Shown here piece after piece: positions 62,336 to 64,000 of a DNA stretch of 64,000 nt (positions are counted from its first letter, which is position 1; the number at the start of each line of letters is the position of its first letter). Under the pieces are notes generated by a model. That model was not told the origin of the DNA, searched no databases, and saw only the letters and a program-made list of their open reading frames with translations. A program made the position numbers and the translations under genes. The stretch comes from Shewanella sp. Arc9-LZ. Its GTDB lineage: Bacteria; Pseudomonadota; Gammaproteobacteria; Enterobacterales; Shewanellaceae. The stretch spans positions 1,922,001 to 1,986,000 of the forward strand of contig NZ_CP048031.1 of NCBI RefSeq assembly GCF_010092445.1, in the 5' to 3' direction.

Positions 62336-64000
62336 GTGTTACTGAGTCGGTTATATGGATTTATGCCTGGTTTAGAAACCTTTTCTCGTTACGAGCGAAG
62401 CTGGCTTAAAGATGATGTTCGTGCTGGTTTATCTGTTGCTGCAGTCGCTTTACCCGTGGCAATTGCGTATGCGCAGTTAACGGGCGTGAATGCAGCTGTA
62501 GGTTTGTATTCATGCGTGTTGCCGATGCTCATCTACGCCTTATTTGGCACCTCAAGACAACTAATCGTTGGCCCTGATGCTGCAACATGTGCGGTAATTG
62601 CCGCCGTTGTGACCCCTCTAGCGGCCGGCGATAGCCTAAAACATTGGCAATTAGTGATGACCATGACCGTGATGACAGGGTTTTGGTGCTTGATTGCAAG
62701 TCGATTTAAATTAGGCGTGTTAGCCGATTTCTTATCCAAACCCATTCTGATGGGGCTGCTTAACGGTGTCGCCATTACCATTATTGTGGGGCAATTCTCA
62801 AAAATATTCGGTTTTACCTTTGATGAAAAATACTTGCTTGAACGCCTAGGCGGTGCGCCAAGTTATTTATCACAAACTCACATACCGACATTGATGATGG
62901 CTATTCTCACTGTGGTTGTTTATTTTGTGATGAAGCGGTTAAAACCGACATGGCCAGCATCAATGTTTGCTATTGCAGTCGGTGGTGCATTGGTGTGGGC
63001 TTTTCATTTAACCGATTATGATGTGGCGGTTATTGGTAGCGTGGCAGGTGGCTTGCCATCATTTCAAGCTCCTGTGTTTAACATTGGTATTGCGCGTGAA
63101 TTAGTGATGCCGGCACTCAACTTAGCCATGGTCAGTTTTGTGAGTATGATGCTGACCGCGCGCAGTTTTGCCGCTAAAAATGGTTACGACATTGATGCTG
63201 ACAAAGAGTTTAAAGCCTTGGGCTTAGCCAATATTGCTTCCGCATTATCGCAAGGTTTTGCCGTGAGTGGTGCCAATTCTCGTACTGCGGTAAACGATGC
63301 GAATGGCGGTAAAACTCAGTTAGTGTCGGTGATTGCTGCAGTGTTAATCGCCGTAGTGGCGGTGTTTTTAACCGCGCCGTTAGAGTTTATTCCCAGCGCA
63401 GCGCTCGGGGTAGTATTAGTGATAGCGTCTGTGCACCTTATCGACTTAAAAGCGATTTGGGGCTTACGTTTACGTGATCGCCAAGCCTTTTATTTAGCTT
63501 TAACCACTTTCCTCGCAGTACTTTTTATTGGCGTGATCCCTGGGATCACCCTTGCAGTGTTATTAGGATTGTTTCAGTTTCTTCGTACGGTTATGCGACC
63601 GACGGATCAAGTGTTGGGACTGGATGCTAAAGGCATTATTCGCAGCTTAGATAGCAGCGACAAAGCCTCATCGGTACCTGGTGTGTTTATTTATCGGTTC
63701 AATTCTCCGTTGACCTATTTTAATGCCACCTATTTTAAGCGCCGTCTACTGGAACGCTTTGCTCGGCAGAACCAACTTGAAACGGTCGAATGTGTGATTA
63801 TAGATGCGGTACCTTGCTTTACTCATTTAGATCTAAGCGTAATGGCAATGCTGACCGACATCGATGTGTTATTAAGAAAGCGTGGTGTCAGTTTAGTGTT
63901 GGCAGGGCGTAAGCGGCAGTTAATTAGCTGGTTTGAACAAACAGATATGGTGTCTGGCGAAGAAGGTATTACTATTCGCTCAGATTTATATCTCGCCTTA
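62336..64000 (+). CDS. SulP family anion transporter, 3' truncated by window edge
   Basis: A GTG start lies six bases after GAGG. The frame is open to the last base of the window (555 codons read), so the C-terminus is missing. About 10-12 spans are visible, with AAVALPVAIAYAQLTGVNAAVGLYS and GTSRQLIVGPDAATCAVIAAV typical of SulP/SLC26 carriers. A STAS domain follows near the end (YFNATYFKRRLLERF, CVIIDAVPCFTHLDLSVM). Carriers of this family move sulphate, bicarbonate or other anions; the substrate cannot be told. Confidence 0.92.
   Translation, partial: MLLSRLYGFMPGLETFSRYERSWLKDDVRAGLSVAAVALPVAIAYAQLTGVNAAVGLYSCVLPMLIYALFGTSRQLIVGPDAATCAVIAAVVTPLAAGDSLKHWQLVMTMTVMTGFWCLIASRFKLGVLADFLSKPILMGLLNGVAITIIVGQFSKIFGFTFDEKYLLERLGGAPSYLSQTHIPTLMMAILTVVVYFVMKRLKPTWPASMFAIAVGGALVWAFHLTDYDVAVIGSVAGGLPSFQAPVFNIGIARELVMPALNLAMVSFVSMMLTARSFAAKNGYDIDADKEFKALGLANIASALSQGFAVSGANSRTAVNDANGGKTQLVSVIAAVLIAVVAVFLTAPLEFIPSAALGVVLVIASVHLIDLKAIWGLRLRDRQAFYLALTTFLAVLFIGVIPGITLAVLLGLFQFLRTVMRPTDQVLGLDAKGIIRSLDSSDKASSVPGVFIYRFNSPLTYFNATYFKRRLLERFARQNQLETVECVIIDAVPCFTHLDLSVMAMLTDIDVLLRKRGVSLVLAGRKRQLISWFEQTDMVSGEEGITIRSDLYLAL

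Overview
The window is a moderately AT-rich gammaproteobacterial chromosome segment that looks like Shewanella or a close marine relative. That placement is an inference from protein content: a DUF2986 protein, the proteobacterial dedicated sortase cluster, NorVW close to enterobacterial NorVW, and IlvIH, ClsA, NagD and BaeR orthologues of enterobacterial type. Genes are dense and both strands are used evenly. I see no rRNA, tRNA, CRISPR array, transposase, integrase or phage gene. Both ends cut genes: a BaeS-type histidine kinase on the left and a SulP anion transporter on the right.

Region by region. 1-1.1 kb: end of a baeS-like gene and baeR. 1.1-9.6 kb: single housekeeping or hypothetical genes (tandem PTPS-fold protein, M23 peptidase, GFA-fold protein, FAD oxidoreductase, DUF3047, cardiolipin synthase, YafD-like EEP protein). 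9.9-13.4 kb: a nitric-oxide detoxification block of norV-norW plus a YeaR-like cupin gene, with a sigma-54 promoter, three NorR-type boxes and a MITE-like element. 13.5-20.3 kb: small proteins, GNATs, YecM, an L,D-transpeptidase, a voltage-gated K+ channel and a MATE exporter followed by a 16-bp minisatellite. 20.3-34.5 kb: housekeeping and envelope genes (lipoprotein, glutaredoxin, giant DUF748 protein, DUF445, TerC, asnB, M28 peptidase, nagD).

34.5-40.6 kb looks acquired or rearranged. It holds an extra fadD-type ligase between related non-coding repeats, a RloC/PrrC-like AAA ATPase with a Zn-hook-like CPFC and a candidate Arg-Glu-His triad, and a small unknown gene inside a unit bounded by an exact 26-bp direct repeat with an attC-like hairpin. 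40.6-43.7 kb is a LysR/GST/MDR-oxidoreductase cluster. 43.7-47.9 kb carries AT-rich hypotheticals. 47.9-49.1 kb is metC. 49.3-56.1 kb is the complete proteobacterial dedicated sortase system: pdsS-pdsR divergent from pdsO, the VIT/VWA LPQTG target and the class GN sortase. 56.2-64 kb holds ilvIH, a Bcr/CflA exporter, a large lipoprotein and the SulP gene.

Short tandem repeats recur throughout: 7, 13, 15, 16 and 17 bp between genes, and in-frame 15-bp units inside yecM and the DUF748 gene. The most interesting signals are the RloC-like module with its cassette-like neighbour, the sigma-54/NorR architecture without an adjacent norR, and the MITE-like element between norW and the yeaR-like gene. 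All functional statements come from reading motifs and remembered families; no search was run.
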